A stretch of DNA of 63,059 bases from CAYTLW01 sp964438735. GTDB taxonomy: Bacteria > Myxococcota_A > UBA9042. The notes beneath the pieces are model-generated. The model saw nothing but the letters and a program-made list of their open reading frames with translations. It ran no database searches and was not told the DNA's origin. The position numbers and the translations under genes were made by a program. Position 1 is the first letter of the stretch, and every line of letters starts with the position of its first letter. Location of the stretch: assembly GCA_964438735.1 (NCBI GenBank), contig CAYTLW010000035.1, positions 1 through 63,059 of the forward strand. The letters are read 5' to 3'. Shown here one piece after another: positions 17,801 through 26,007 of this stretch.

Positions 17801-20800
17801 TGGCGACGGCACCATGAGGCGCTGTGGAGCGCACCTTCAGCGTGGCCTTCAGGGTCAACTGGCTGCCGGCGTCGATGGTCGCCAGGGCCGGCGTATTGCC
17901 CGGCTCCCAGATCAGGGTCTGGGCCTTGCTATCCCAGGCGCCGCCACCGCTGTCGACCATCTCGAAGAGGGCCGGATCGATGGGCACCCGGACGCGCACG
18001 GCGGTCGCCGGCTCCTTGGCGTTGGCGCCGACGGTCACCTGCAACTCGACCAGGTCCCCCGGGGTCGCGGGCACTGTCGCAGGCGGCTGCGGCGCCCACA
18101 CCGCCAGCACGGCCAGGGTCGGATAATCCACCAGCGCGGCGGCCTGGTTGGACGCCGCCAGGTCGCCGTTGGCCGGCTTGGCCGTGGCCTGGTTGACCAG
18201 GGTGGCGCCGTTGGACACGCCCTTGCCCACCTTGGCGCGGAAGGCCACGGTCACCGACTGGCCGACCTCCAGTGTGGGGATCTTCCAGGTGGCGGTGGTG
18301 CCGGCGAGGGTGCCGCCGCTCTCGACCTGGATCTCGTCCAGCGCGATGTTGCCCACCTCGTCTTCGATGACCAGCGACTGCGCCGCGGCGTTGCCCACGT
18401 TGGCGACCGTGATGTGGAAGCGCAGGGAGTCACCGGGGAAGAGGTGATTGCCGGTCAGGTCATCGACCCCCTTGGTCACCTTCAGCAACGGCCGCTTCAG
18501 CACGGTGATGGTCGGCCCGACCACCGTGGTGACGGTGCTCAACTCCGACGGCTTCAGGGTCGCGCTCGGGGTCAGCTTGCTGCCGTCGACCGCCGACGCC
18601 TTGACCTTGGCGGTCGCCACCACCAACGCCGTGCCACCGCCGGCCACCTTGGGCAGGGTCCAGGTGATCGAGTTGCCCGAGATCGAGCCGGGCGTGATCG
18701 CCACCAGGTCCTCGAACGCGGCGGGCAGGGGCAGGTTCACCACCACGTCGGTGGCGGCGACCTTGCCGGTGTTGCGCACCGTGACCTCGAAGCGCAGCTT
18801 ATGACCCGGACCCACCTGGTTGATTTTGAGCAGCCAGCCGGACTCGTCATCCACGGCCAGGGTCGAGGTCTCCAGCTTCGGCTTGGCGTCCACCTGCAGC
18901 GTGACCTGCGGTGGCGGCAATACGCTCGGGATGTCGGCCACCACGGTGATCTTGGTTCCGTTGGCCAGCCCCTCCTTCACCTTGGCTTTGAAGCGCAATT
19001 CCACGTCACCGGCCGGGGTCAGGCCGATGAGCGGCACGCCCCAGAGGACCTCTTCACCGGCGAGCACGCCATCGTCGAAGGTCTGGATGTCGCTCAAGGT
19101 GGTCTTGCTGAACAGGGCCTTGACCTGCGTGCCCACAGCCAGGGCGTCGCCGGTGTTGCGCAACACCAGCCGGAAGATGATCTCATCGCCGGGCTCCACG
19201 GTGCCGCCGTTGACGTCGGTGGTGGACCAGGCGCTGGTGCCCAGGTCGACCTTGGCGACCACCTTGATGACGGTCGGTTCACGCACCGGAGTGGCCAGGT
19301 TGGCGTCGGTCAGGACCGGCGCTGCGAAACCCTTGGCGGTGACCTGGGCCTGGTTGCTCACCGCGACGCCGGCCGGCAGCGGCTTCTTGAGCTTGGCGGT
19401 GAAGTGCACCGTGACGGTCTCGCCGGGCGCGATGTTGCCGCCCTGCCAGGTGATCACACCGTTCTTGAGAATGCCGCCATCGGCGGGCACGACCGACTCG
19501 AGCTGCGGCGGCAGCGGATCGGTGATCACCACGTCCTTGCCGATGGCGTCGCCCTGGTTGGGCACCGTGATGGTGTACTGCAGCTCGTCGCCCGGCTTCG
19601 GATCGCCGCCGTCGCTGTCCACGACCGTCTTGGTGGCCTTGGAGAAGTCGATGTTGGAGATGACCGAGAGCGAGGTGGCGTCGTTGGCCGCGGGGGTGGC
19701 CGGATCGTCGGATGTACTCGGCGCCGCCGCCCCCTCCCAGGTGACCGAGGCCTGGTTGTCGATCTTGGTGCCGTTGTCGAGACCGGCTTTGACCGTGGCC
19801 TCGAAGCGCACCACGACCTGGTCGCCGGCGCCCAGGCCCAGCGAGGCCACCGTCGGCCAGGTGATCACCCCGGTGCCGGCGTCGTAGCTGCCGCTGTCCA
19901 GCGGCTTGATGTCGTCGAGGTTGGCGTCCACCGGATCGCTGATCACGACCTGCTTGGCGACGTCGTTGCCGCCGTTGACCACGGTGACCTGGTAGCGCAC
20001 CACCTGCTTGGGTTTGACCTGACCGCCGTTGATCTTGGCGCCGGTGGCGGCGTCGAAGACATCCTTGCTGGCGGTGGCCTTGGCGGCGCTCTGGACCTTG
20101 AAGCAGGTGGGCTCACCGCCGGGTTTGGGATCGGCCCCGGGCGGCACCGTCACGACGGCGGCGGGATTCTCGGCCGCCTTGATGGCCGCGCTGTTGCAGA
20201 TCTCCAGGCCGTCGGCCAGCGGTTTGGCCAGGGTGCCCTCCAGCGACAGGACCTTGCTCTGCCCGGCGGCCAGCGTGCCGACAGTCCAGGTCGCGGTGCC
20301 GTTGGCGAAGCTGCCGTCGGTGGCCACTACACCGGTGAGCTGCGGCGGCACGGCGTCGGTGACCACGATGGCGCTGCCGCTCAAGTTGCCGGTATTGGTG
20401 ACGGTGATGGTGTAGGTGACCTTGTCGCCGGCGGCGATGGCGGCGGCGGAGACCGCCTTGGTGCTGGTGCCGAAGTCGGGCAGGTTCTCGACCTTGAACG
20501 AGATCGTATTGGTGGTGTGCTGGCCCGGCGTCTCGGTGAAGGCGACCTTGGCGGTATTGGTGACCGTGGTGCCGCTGGCGGTGGTCTTGTCCACGACCGC
20601 TGAGAGCTTGAGCAGCAGCGGCGGATCGCCGGGATTGACCGTCACGGCGGGCCAGGAGGCGGTCGAGGTGCCGGCGTCGAAGCTGCCACCGGTGACCTGC
20701 ACGTTGGTCAGCGCCTTGTGCAGCACGTCGGTGACGACCACGTTGGAGGCGGGGGCGTTGCCGGTATTGGTCACGGTGATCGTGAAGGTGATGGCGTCGC

Positions 20801-23800
20801 CGCCCTGCACGCTGCCGCCATCGACATCGGTAAACGCCTTGGCCGACGCGGTCAGGTCGGGCGCCGACTTGACGTCGAAGATGGTGGCGTCGTTCTGGCC
20901 CGGTTTGCCGGGGTCGTCGCTGAGGGTCTTGGCCGACAGGCCGCCGCCGGTGAGTTCGACCTGGTTGCTGACCTGGGTGCCCTGCTTGATGGACGCCTTC
21001 AGGGTCGCGGTGACCACGATCTTTTTGGCCGGGCCGGGCGCAAAGTCGGCCAGATCCCACGTGACCTGCTGGCCGTTCACCTTGCCGCCGGCCACGTCCT
21101 TGATCTCCAGCACAGGGTCGTAGGTGGTGATCAGCTGCGCGTTTTCGACCGCGCCATTGCCGGTGTTGTGCACGGTGATGGTGTAGGTGACCGTATCGCC
21201 GGGCTCGAAATCGGCGCCGCCGGAAGAAGTGACCACGTTGGTGAACAACGAGATGACCGGGTTCGCCTTGACCTTGGTATTGGCGGTCAGCTGCAGCGGC
21301 TCGGGCAGCTCCTGGCCGGTCACGGACGCCGTATTGTCCAGGGCCGTGCCGTTGGGCAGACCGGGCTTGACCCGGGCGTCGAAGGAGAGCACCGCCTTGC
21401 CGCCACCGCCCGGCAGGGAGGGCACCGACCACAAGACCGTGTGGGTGCCGGCGTCGTAGCTGCCGTTGCTGCCGCCGGAGACCTTGGTGATCTGGTCCAG
21501 GTCGCCATCGACGGGATCGCTGACCTGCAGGGTGCCCGAGGGCTGCTTGCCGTTGTTGATGAGGACGATGGTGTAGCGAAGGATGTCGCCCGGCTCGATG
21601 TCGCCGCCGTTGAGGTCATCGAAAGTCTTCAGCGATTGGGTCAGATCCGTGCCGCCCATGACGGTGAACTCGCCGGTCTGGATCACCACCGGCGGCGAGC
21701 CATCCTTGGGGAAGATGGTGGCGCTGTTCTTGAACTTGGTATTGGGCGGCGTATTGGCCTTGATCTTGACCTTGAAGGTGAAGGTCTCGGTGATGCCCGC
21801 CTTGACCGTGAGCGCCGAGATGGTCACCGCGCCGTTGTTGAACTTCACCTGCGGGTCGGGCGACGAGACGTAGTCCAGCGGGCCGGCCAGCACGTCGCTG
21901 ATGTCCACCACCGCGTCGCCCTGGCCGTCGTTGACCACGGTGATGGTGAACTGCATGTCATCGCCGGCCTGCAGGGGGGTGGCGGGCGTCAGGTCGAGGC
22001 CCTCCTTGCTGGACTTGGCCAGGCTGGCCGGCGCGTCGACCGTGAAGGTGGTGGGGTCGGCCTTGCCGGGGCCCTGCGGGCTGTCGGTCTTGACGTCCAG
22101 GCTGCCGCTCTTGACCAGCCCCTGCACCGTGACCACGTGCCCGTGCAGCTGGCTGACGCCGAGGGCCTTGAGCTGGGCGGCGGATTTCAGGGTGCCGTTG
22201 ATCTTCCAGATCGCGGTCTGCCCCGGGGCCACCGTGGCCTTGGTGAAGAGCGCAAAACCCGTACCTTTGGCGCCGCCGGTCTTGGCGCTGGCGTTGGCGC
22301 CCGGCCCGGTGGCGCTGGCGAAGAGCACCTCTGACGGCATGTCCAGGCGCAGGCTGTCGATCACGGCGGGCTGGTTGGAGGTGTTGGTGATGCTCAGCGA
22401 GTACTCGACGTTGCCGCCGGGTTTGACCTTGTCGGGGCTGGCGATGAGCACCGGCAGGCCAAAGGTCGGCTGCACGATGTCCACCTCGACCTGCTCGGTC
22501 TCGATCTTGCCGTCGAAGGTCTTGCTGCTGCCCTTGTACTGGTAGGTGAGTACCGCGTTGGACTTGAACGAGGCCACCCCGGGCGGGTCCTTGACCTTGA
22601 GCTTGAACGAGATGGAACGCTGCTGGTCGCCGCCGAACTTGCCGGTGATGGTGCCCAGCTGCAGGCCGGTCATCAGGGCGCTCTGCACGCCGATGTCGGC
22701 GATGGTCTTGCCGTCGACCACGGTGGTGCCGGGCACGTACTCGGTCCCGGGCGGCGGCCAGGTATCCAGCTTCACGACCGTGCTCAGGGCGTCCAGATCG
22801 CCGACGTTGAACACGTCCAGGGTGAAGGAGAGCTCCTGGCCCGCGACGGCGGTGGTCTTCTGCTTGCCGTCGACCCGGAACTTGGTGAAGGCGTTCTTGA
22901 AGTTGGGCGCCAGGCGGTTGATCTCCAGCAGCGTGTAGCCATACAGGAGCAGCTCGCCATAGCCCGTCTTTTCGCCGTCGGGATCGGGCCCCGGGCCGGC
23001 GACGATGCCATCGCCCGAGGAGACCAGCACCGAGGCGCTCACGTCCTGGGGTTTGACCAGCTTGGACACATCGAAGCTGTCCAGGTCGATGCTGGTCTCC
23101 GGGGTCGAGTTGAAGATGTTGTCGACCTCGCCGTTGCCGGCGCCGCCGGAGAGTTTGCTGCCGTTGAAGGCGATGTAGTCCGGACAGCTCTGACACGGAT
23201 AGCTGTCGGGCCCGCCCTTGCCGCCGGCGCCCCACTGGTAGGGATTGCCCAGGTGCTTGTCGCCCTCCATGGCGTAGTAGGCGATACGCGCCTGCGGCGG
23301 GTCACCGACCAGGAAACCGTCCAGTTGGAATGTCTTCTGGCCTGCGGAGAGCTTGGTCTCGTCGAGCAGCAGGAAACCGTCGTAGAGGTGAATGTCGCGT
23401 TCGGTGGTATCCGAGAACTTGGTGTCGTAGATGACCACCATGGACCAGGAGGCGTGGTGGGCCTGGCAGTGCGGATCGTGTTTGGGGTTGCCGGGTTGGT
23501 AAACGCAGCAGGTTGTCTCGGGTATGTTGGGGTAGTGCTTGGTGTTGAGCTTCGACCCGCAGCCCTGGTTCTGGATGTTGGCAACCCGGGCCTGCAGATC
23601 GCCGACGCTGTAGACGCCGTTCCAGGTGTCCAGGCCGGGGTGCGAGGAGACCAGGGAGGTGACGTCCTTGCGGCAGTAGAAGTGGTTGACCTGTACCGTG
23701 CCCTGGTTGTCCTTGGTCTGGTGGGTCAGGCAGGCGCCGTCGGCGATGACGGAGGTCTTGGCGCCATCGGGCGTGGTCAGGCTGACCGTGTTGTCGATGG

Positions 23801-24140
23801 ACCAGCCGCCGCCGCCCGACTTGGGCGCCGAACCGCCCCAGAACAACCAGGCCCCCTTGATGACGGCATCCTTGGGGATGACGCCGACGATCTTGTCCGA
23901 GCTCTGCGCCTTGAGGGCGTCGTTGTAGCGATAGTCGGTGAAGTTGGTCACCAGCGAGGCGCCCATCTGCACCGCTTTGCCGTAGACCGTGAACTTGGTG
24001 ACCTTGTCCGGGTAGGCGCCCACCGCCTCTGCGTATGCATGGCCCGGCGCCAGCGACGCCAGCAGTAGCGCAAGCAGCAGCCATCGACCGGCGCGCAGAG
24101 GGCGCTGGGAGACTTGCGTCAGCGGCGGCGTGGTGATCAC
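8850..24140 (-). CDS. Giant outer-membrane protein: DUF11 repeats, SdrD/CnaB domains, Pro-Lys linker, OmpA-like domain, C-terminal beta-barrel
   Basis: A 5096-residue protein starting with GTG at 24140; no strong ribosome site is seen. A signal peptide (RWLLLALLLASL..AYA) is cleaved near residue 37. Residues about 40-410 form a globular module with several Cys. From about 410 to 2700 there are 17 DUF11-type Ig-like repeats, recognisable by phrases such as GGDIEPGDILRYTIVLIN. SdrD/CnaB-like domains follow (about 2710-3150; GKVFCDADGDGDQDPGEPG). A PKPAPKPVVV-type linker spans about 3450-3620, an OmpA-like domain about 3790-3890, an Ala/Lys-rich stretch about 3985-4050, and an Ig-like domain about 4070-4140. 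A region with FYPVYGDASE leads to a beta-barrel ending in FFLRMIGMY (C-terminal aromatic). The order suggests a barrel-anchored adhesin or surface fibre. Topology and ligand are unknown. Its gene follows the kelch and PEGA genes. Confidence 0.9.
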   Translation of the reverse strand: MITTPPLTQVSQRPLRAGRWLLLALLLASLAPGHAYAEAVGAYPDKVTKFTVYGKAVQMGASLVTNFTDYRYNDALKAQSSDKIVGVIPKDAVIKGAWLFWGGSAPKSGGGGWSIDNTVSLTTPDGAKTSVIADGACLTHQTKDNQGTVQVNHFYCRKDVTSLVSSHPGLDTWNGVYSVGDLQARVANIQNQGCGSKLNTKHYPNIPETTCCVYQPGNPKHDPHCQAHHASWSMVVIYDTKFSDTTERDIHLYDGFLLLDETKLSAGQKTFQLDGFLVGDPPQARIAYYAMEGDKHLGNPYQWGAGGKGGPDSYPCQSCPDYIAFNGSKLSGGAGNGEVDNIFNSTPETSIDLDSFDVSKLVKPQDVSASVLVSSGDGIVAGPGPDPDGEKTGYGELLLYGYTLLEINRLAPNFKNAFTKFRVDGKQKTTAVAGQELSFTLDVFNVGDLDALSTVVKLDTWPPPGTEYVPGTTVVDGKTIADIGVQSALMTGLQLGTITGKFGGDQQRSISFKLKVKDPPGVASFKSNAVLTYQYKGSSKTFDGKIETEQVEVDIVQPTFGLPVLIASPDKVKPGGNVEYSLSITNTSNQPAVIDSLRLDMPSEVLFASATGPGANASAKTGGAKGTGFALFTKATVAPGQTAIWKINGTLKSAAQLKALGVSQLHGHVVTVQGLVKSGSLDVKTDSPQGPGKADPTTFTVDAPASLAKSSKEGLDLTPATPLQAGDDMQFTITVVNDGQGDAVVDISDVLAGPLDYVSSPDPQVKFNNGAVTISALTVKAGITETFTFKVKIKANTPPNTKFKNSATIFPKDGSPPVVIQTGEFTVMGGTDLTQSLKTFDDLNGGDIEPGDILRYTIVLINNGKQPSGTLQVSDPVDGDLDQITKVSGGSNGSYDAGTHTVLWSVPSLPGGGGKAVLSFDARVKPGLPNGTALDNTASVTGQELPEPLQLTANTKVKANPVISLFTNVVTSSGGADFEPGDTVTYTITVHNTGNGAVENAQLITTYDPVLEIKDVAGGKVNGQQVTWDLADFAPGPAKKIVVTATLKASIKQGTQVSNQVELTGGGLSAKTLSDDPGKPGQNDATIFDVKSAPDLTASAKAFTDVDGGSVQGGDAITFTITVTNTGNAPASNVVVTDVLHKALTNVQVTGGSFDAGTSTASWPAVTVNPGDPPLLLKLSAVVDKTTASGTTVTNTAKVAFTETPGQHTTNTISFKVENLPDFGTSTKAVSAAAIAAGDKVTYTITVTNTGNLSGSAIVVTDAVPPQLTGVVATDGSFANGTATWTVGTLAAGQSKVLSLEGTLAKPLADGLEICNSAAIKAAENPAAVVTVPPGADPKPGGEPTCFKVQSAAKATASKDVFDAATGAKINGGQVKPKQVVRYQVTVVNGGNDVAKQVVISDPVDANLDDIKPLDSGSYDAGTGVITWPTVASLGLGAGDQVVVRFEATVKAGLDNGTKIDNQASVTWEGAAAPSTSDDPATPAANDATSLSVISNIDFSKATKTVVDSDGGDPKPGDELQYTITVPNQGDAIGKDVVITDPLPPQLESVVPADGGILKNGVITWQGGNIAPGETVTVHFTAKLKKPLPAGVAVSNQAQVTAKGFAAPVLTDANLATPVREPTVIKVVAKVDLGTSAWSTTDVNGGTVEPGDEIIFRLVLRNTGDALAVGTQVKALFSKTTLSDIQTFDDGVLAGEEVLWGVPLIGLTPAGDVELRFKAKVKEGLANGTKITVVADIPSVLPPPQVTLQVDAKPKLETSTLAVDDESGWLLKINQVGPGHKLRFEVTVRNTGKVAATDVVVNLPLPAAFEDLVAITPGSISGNSITWTLPKVAGGGTALVVATAKVKASAVDGSKLTPSATLKPSELSTVTTVVGPTITVLKRPLLKVTKGVDDLTGNHLFPGDSLRFHITVANVGNAAAQSLVIEDEVGNIALDEIQVESGGTLAGTTATWKIPTLEVGQSVTVAFRAKVGKGVSNGATLVNQATAKPANGDLAASNQAAALVDYPTLAVLAVWAPQPPATVPATPGDLVELQVTVGANAKEPATAVRVRVPIDPALFEMVDSGGGAWDSKAQTLIWEPGNTPALATIDAGSQLTLKATLKVRSTAPHGAVAKAIATAREGETQIAWTSPPANLPIASAPKLVLSKTVLDLNGGKVAPLDVLRYRIEVQVQGAAAAQQVQVVDTLDANLEVVAVGAKGVANGQEITWAPPATAELALIEPGDVVVLEVDIRVLAEVANGTKIANQAFGNAVGLDAPVGSDDPATDTVGDPTVSTVRVVSALEASTKTGTDDNGAPLLAGDTVTWRITVIATAGQPVNNVRLIDPIPAGMDYILGSTRLNGSPAADVDGTSPLVQGLAVASPGASAGTVQPGVAGAAIVEFRTRVRSDVVDGAVVSNLATAVADQVPPTPIGPAVMVVGKGASLRRTDKVVTLIDTDGNGKADPGDALRYAITVHNDGAAPADETVLEDPIPEGVQYIGGTLRLDDAPLSDAADGDAGHVDAAAGKVVVQLGSIATGAARTVVFQVRIGKTKLVSNQAVVQAKGLAPEPSDSDGDDSNGNQPTVITVSGGAAMTVTKVVQDENGGQVIAGDWLRYTIAMRNHSDAPFNNVELIDLLPAGLSGAPQDVLVPPGAQLDLQPAADKGAGTLRVTGITVLDGDQAVVSLRVKVADTAPSGQAICNTARARFSIPGPDAPIPIVDTTSKPACVTIGATAGVGVVRGVVFEDVGAEDGAFAEGDLFFTGYQVLIQPPAGQTGPTLSAITDSQGRYLIEQVPAGERRVRVLSAAGTLFLETTFDQGAGDSRQLDLALAPTGRVYDAKAGTGVAGIKVFLYYDAADPIAPGQLVPESDLGIGQQGQTTGRDGAYVFAPPAGRAYRIDAAGAGGTWAFPSSQRAPEPGLALLDKLGMVVADALPKLTAGLPRYFTRFTRQGASGDQAPPSPRHNHLPVDAMADAIKLSVHLSKAQARIGEVVHVTVTAENGSTHSFAADLLTAKGGVVIRHLLPEGLGRVAGAARLQLFEKGLTKPTNIALAPMTGPLLEAWRATPIAGHRMGLDLPAGAKLVLHMQTVVLPSAQLGAWLMHRSQLVDPAGVELSKAAMGRMQVRADPLFDRGIVMGKVFCDADGDGDQDPGEPGLPGARVYADNGHYADSDRHGRFHLVDIHPGNHLFKLDLETTPPGSTMTTDVKRVLYVTRGIALGLRFGVSCELDTVRPQTVQPAPRKRAQEIDENGAGVVSLRGATESLEVIIDERTLPPQWLRAALVHGAAKPPTPLPTQVTPVVVLAHAALTIRVQSEGAFTRHALEVREVDARGGIGAYVFERSWRGKPPALLVVQPPADAFKADRRYVAVLRAETRYRAGAWSAPMPMQIAGQLKAGANAPWRLKPRPRLALANGQRMDVQADGRFAELIARPADGRLIVGLRAADGRRRDAYVSLAPAISPDRVKLPPAGGLLQSVVRPEVPAEVVPPPETPKPAPKPAEATPKPAPKPPPKPAPKPVGKPAPKPVAKPTPKPAPKPVVVAPKPAPKPVVVPPKPAPKPVVVAPKPAPKPVVVAPKPAPKPVVKPAPKPVPKPKPAVVVPKPAPKPAPKPVVVVPKPTPKPKPAVVVPKPAPKPKPKPAPARPGRTLVPVPGKASGAAWVDVPIAFEMPMGVRIAGVRLDPVSQPLKLRVPNMPLPMAEGRILGRVVLSTEGMPEEAKEAAVVVMDREGHIVQRTRLPVPLPSTFFWDPSSAIQGKALKAGRYGLAMEVLIPAPGGAGSGLVGWRTAPATLRLLAGGVGLVPSTPPDKVVRADLFRSNGELTPSLGEWLERSADTLRQRTRHIAVVSVHSITKDSARRTTLAAKNVRAALLDAGVRRDRLVVFGVGAALPDADPDGSKLGVDRIEIRFRHQVTGSSGSTKPKPFTVTAGLWVAGKPVIGDGNRPPRTVRVRVGKPTLIELQQDDGQGRLWKRVLAVNPGAEATSKAPQVDDKGGLMHFGAGVIDQMRRELDKADQERAAARAEAAARKKAGKKAAKKGEAVDKAVDKPGGKAADKASAKSTDKAVTGAMFTPPPQPAASSELPAARLAVVLPKEGAKLRSERLAISGRTAPGNAIKINGREVLLDGDGSFYTVVKLKPGRSKLIISATDKAGNVAKIERTVELSERAFFLLAIADTALAQTTANIQGLSDQTTIKVGDKLKLHGRAALYLKGRIKGDWAGFKSIRYTAHVDTAKDPDIEDFKTNLLDPERFYPVYGDASEDVQDARARGKVYVLVEADRSTAMLGNFRSAIGGFELVRYDRAMYGAMVHLNKVLGGDFDTQAKAFVATEDRQLSRRTDLMRGTGGSLFYLSGRDVLAGSEKVWVVIRDRDSNMELGRVPQARNNDYTIDYREGRLLFKSPVSSAVDSFFTVGSAGQPGQYLHWNGHAVFVHVTYEARNLDDGVAGTNFGGQLQEKLAGGKVTLGGTYVQEQRDGSEVAYQLAGAHAELKIGKHSRLRAEYGWSRSRDSLVSVSDDGGLTFGTGDAQTGGHLDSRVSGHALGLRLDSDMRDLGGLFGVQPLRLSAAKAGEKDKAPKRWGHVKAWYKWVQQGFHTGGVLTEQGQQKAGAETIFAIAPGNNLALRYDAIFTDSRRDPFQGVDMGPLWGAGALATSGSFTPLQRQMATIQDSHRMGRWTLLGSLGWMHADDAVGTGRHSGTVTGGAAYRVTPRLTLRGEQQFIGGGDPNQYRPEHRYTDHFATVAGGEYKLGKDLSIVLNERIGWGGQNATMAGIRTRLDERSSLYLQQRLEDSYDTGRPVSATVLGAESRYGNDKTSRAWGEYQVDALNAGRMNRAIMGVGKRFQIAPGLNLDASYERSQTFSGPVGETARDALSVGGEWLRHRLWKLTSRQEVRVDRGDENYGGQRRLQIVSLNAITARATRSLTFFGRANYLRTDNQTLDRLEAETLQGTIGTAWRPAGAGRLNVISKYTHLIEKRPVAADLGVGEHSIKHIFSVEPIVELPANLQWSHKLALRRAKERFGEVPEATVDTWLFISRMGYHLSSMVDAAAEYRFLKVGIGGDNGKNLEHGALVEAAWLVGKALRVGAGYNFSRFAETAAGDIERNEGGFFLRMIGMY
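13270..13735 (-). repeat. Degenerate tandem repeat coding for the Pro-Lys-rich linker
   Basis: Near-repeats of about 30-36 nt inside the giant gene encode variants of PKPAPKPVVVAPKPAPKP over roughly 160 residues. Units differ mostly at synonymous or Val/Thr positions. Such linkers (compare TonB) are extended, rigid and positively charged and can span the periplasm. The repeats are in frame, so copy changes would alter linker length without breaking the gene. Confidence 0.85.
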
Positions 24141-24213
24141 GCGCGCCAGTGTAGACTTAAAGGAGCAGTGGCGACAAAGGCGCGCGGCTTCTTTGCGGCG
24201 GCGGTCGCGTCAG

Positions 24214-25998
24214 CTACAGGGGATTGTAGAGCAAGATGGGCAACTGCGGGGTCATGCCCGCCTCTGCGAGACTGGCGCCGCCGGCCACCATGATGTGCCC
24301 TGTAGCGAGCGGGAAGGCCACGCCGCCCACGCTGCCACCGGGCACCACGGTCTTGGCGGACCACTTCTGCAGGCCCGCCTTATCCGTGCCGGGGTTGGCG
24401 TGATAGACGACCTCGGCCGGTGAGACCGACTTGCCATCGCTGCCGACGCCACCGGCGATCAAGACCTGTCCGCCACGCGGCCCGACCATGGAGGCGGCCA
24501 CCATCGGGGCGCCACGGGCCACGTCCAGGCTCAGCTGGTTGGCCACCCAGAGGCCGTTCTTGATGTCGAAGATGTCGATTCGGTCCAGGGGCTTGCTGTG
24601 CCCCGTATCGGAGAAACCGCCGGCGATGTAGATGTAGTGGTACTTGAGGTGGTCGACGTAGACGGCGCCCGGCAGGGTGCGCGCAATGTTGTCGGCGAGC
24701 GGCTGGCTCAGCGGCTCCCAGGTGATCTTCTGGTAACCGGGCTGGCCCTCGAGGGCCGGGCACTTATCACGGCCCTTCGGGTCGCCCGGCGGGCCGTTGT
24801 AGTTGGCGCTGCCCACCTTGCAGGTGATCATGGTGTTGCCCACGAAGGCGATGTTGCCGCGCGTGTCGTAGCGGATGACCTCGAAGTTATTCCACACCAC
24901 GGACTTGCCTTTGTCGTCGCCCTCACCGCCGATCAGCATCACGAATCCGCCATCCTTCTCGGGCAGGCGAACCGCGGCGTGATTCCAGCGCGAGTAGCGC
25001 AGCTGGCCCTCGGCGATCGCGCCTTGTTTGGGATGCCAGATCTCCCAGCTATGCGCGGCCGCCGAGTCGGTCCCTTTGCCGCCGACCACCAGGAAGTAGT
25101 CGTCGTTGTCGAACATGCGCGTCATGGTGTGGCCGGCCCGCGGGTGGCGGAGGTGCGGGGGATTCGGCGAGCCGGCCGGCGGCAGGGCGGCCAGGAACTT
25201 GCGCGTGGTCGGGTCGAAGTACTCGACGTGGTCGGTGGCCTTTGCGGCGTCTGCGATCATGGTGTAACCGCCCGACACGGCGACCAGGCCGTTGATGCCA
25301 GCGGCGGAGGCGTGGAACGCGCGAGCGGTTGTCAGCGGCGCTCCGAGGGCCAGGGAGACGTCGCCAATGGCGCGCAGGTTCGGGTCGTATTGCAGCACCT
25401 TGTTGCTGAAGGCGGAGTAGCTGGCGGGATCCCAGGGATCGGTGGAGGCGGGTTTGGGCACGCCGCCGCCGAAGATCATCACCGTGGCGTCGGGCAACGC
25501 CTCTGCAGTCAACCCAACGCGCGCGTCGATGGCCGCGGCCACGCCGGTCTCGCCCACTGCGGCGGCGAACTCGTTGAGCCGGGTGACGTAGGGGAAGAAG
25601 ATGCGGGCGCCCTTGGCCAGGATGTCGTCGTAGCTGAGATCGAAGGGGATCGTGCGCCCGATGCCGATCATGGGCCCGTCCGGCTGGCCGCTCTCAGGGT
25701 TCTTCTGCCACAGCCCGACGCGAATCTGCCGACGGAAGCCGAAGGGCACCACGTCCAGGGAGAACTCTTTGCCCGGCGCGTAGGCGTCGACCTTCTGAGC
25801 GCTGTTTTCGGGGATATCCACCCCTTCAGCGGTCAACTCGACGAAGGCCACCAAGGGGTCGAAGAAGGGGTTCTGCTCATTGAGCGGCGCGCGCACGCTC
25901 AAGCCCACGCCCTCGAGCGGATCGGCTACGTCCGGGCCGCAACCGACCAGCAGGGCCAGCAGGGGCAGCGCGATCAAGGGTCGACACAGCAACTTCAT
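24214..25998 (-). CDS. Kelch-repeat lipoprotein
   Basis: A 594-residue lipoprotein. MKLLCRPLIALPLLALLVGC gives a clear lipobox with Cys20, and AGGAG precedes the ATG. After an N-terminal beta domain (about 25-165), seven Gly-Gly kelch signatures are seen: IFGGGVPK, AVSGGYT, VVGGKG, LIGGEGDD, IAGGFSD, IAGGVGS and VAGGAS. This suggests a seven-bladed propeller, a protein- or glycan-binding fold. The start lies 9 nt after the PEGA gene stop, and the stop lies 73 nt before the giant outer-membrane protein gene, so the three genes form an operon. A role in assembling or binding the giant protein at the cell surface is inference from position. Confidence 0.85.
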   Translation of the reverse strand: MKLLCRPLIALPLLALLVGCGPDVADPLEGVGLSVRAPLNEQNPFFDPLVAFVELTAEGVDIPENSAQKVDAYAPGKEFSLDVVPFGFRRQIRVGLWQKNPESGQPDGPMIGIGRTIPFDLSYDDILAKGARIFFPYVTRLNEFAAAVGETGVAAAIDARVGLTAEALPDATVMIFGGGVPKPASTDPWDPASYSAFSNKVLQYDPNLRAIGDVSLALGAPLTTARAFHASAAGINGLVAVSGGYTMIADAAKATDHVEYFDPTTRKFLAALPPAGSPNPPHLRHPRAGHTMTRMFDNDDYFLVVGGKGTDSAAAHSWEIWHPKQGAIAEGQLRYSRWNHAAVRLPEKDGGFVMLIGGEGDDKGKSVVWNNFEVIRYDTRGNIAFVGNTMITCKVGSANYNGPPGDPKGRDKCPALEGQPGYQKITWEPLSQPLADNIARTLPGAVYVDHLKYHYIYIAGGFSDTGHSKPLDRIDIFDIKNGLWVANQLSLDVARGAPMVAASMVGPRGGQVLIAGGVGSDGKSVSPAEVVYHANPGTDKAGLQKWSAKTVVPGGSVGGVAFPLATGHIMVAGGASLAEAGMTPQLPILLYNPL

Positions 25999-26007
25999 CT
26001 CGCGCTC

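Noticed and set aside
15726..22334. Other very long plus-strand frames across the DUF11 region
   Set aside because: They mirror the repeat structure of the real minus-strand gene and show no start signals or protein family features.
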